From an uncultured Eubacteriales bacterium (lineage in GTDB: Bacteria > Bacillota > Clostridia > Oscillospirales > Oscillospiraceae): a stretch of 6,029 nucleotides of DNA. A model generated the notes under the pieces. It had not been told where the DNA came from. It saw only the letters and a list, made by a program, of their open reading frames with translations, and did no database searches. Every line of letters starts with the position of its first letter. The stretch's first letter is position 1. Made by a program: the position numbers and the translations under genes. The stretch spans positions 1 to 6,029 of the forward strand of contig URGI01000095.1 in assembly GCA_900547315.1 (NCBI GenBank). The letters are read 5' to 3'. This document shows, one piece after another, positions 6,022-6,029 of the stretch.

Positions 6022-6029
6022 CTCGGATT

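Overview
The window looks like chromosome of a gut-type anaerobic clostridium (Bacillota; probably Oscillospiraceae/Ruminococcaceae-like, by inference) with a piece of a mobile element at its left end. The signs are a monomeric group B-type [FeFe] hydrogenase, an ECF-type small membrane protein, a PntC-like fusion enzyme, strong Shine-Dalgarno sites and sigma70-type promoters with 17-bp spacers. Four genes with GC-rich third positions lie on the minus strand. A visibly AT-richer gene fragment lies on the plus strand and runs head-on into them.

Layout. (1) 59-1285, plus strand: the amino-terminal part of a very large SNF2-type helicase (often helicase-methylase) of the kind carried by integrative conjugative elements. 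It stops just before the ATPase Walker A motif and its last codons are borrowed from a transcription terminator. (2) 1266-3077, minus: a nucleotidyltransferase-aminotransferase fusion of PntC type, transcribed alone from a clear promoter (3127-3155) and ended by a strong hairpin terminator (1224-1255). (3) 3769-5196 and 3222-3755, minus: a two-gene operon of an [FeFe] hydrogenase followed 13 nt later by an ECF transporter S-component-like protein. It has a promoter at 5227-5255 and a terminator at 3184-3213. (4) 5280-5828, minus: a GNAT acetyltransferase with a consensus TTGACA/17 bp/TATAAT promoter. (5) 5922-6021: three perfect hairpins placed end to end. The last on the minus strand has a U-tract and probably terminates a gene lying beyond the right edge.

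How the genes work together: only the hydrogenase and the membrane protein look co-transcribed. The former would exchange electrons with H2 in the cytoplasm, and the latter would be a substrate-binding membrane subunit of unknown specificity. The PntC-like enzyme would supply CMP-activated 2-aminoethylphosphonate for surface or lipid decoration, but the enzymes that make the phosphonate are not in the window. The acetyltransferase has no evident tie to its neighbours. No tRNA, rRNA, CRISPR array, complete insertion sequence or gene-free stretch above 300 bases was seen. The longest gene-free stretch is about 200 bases at the right end and holds a promoter and the hairpins.
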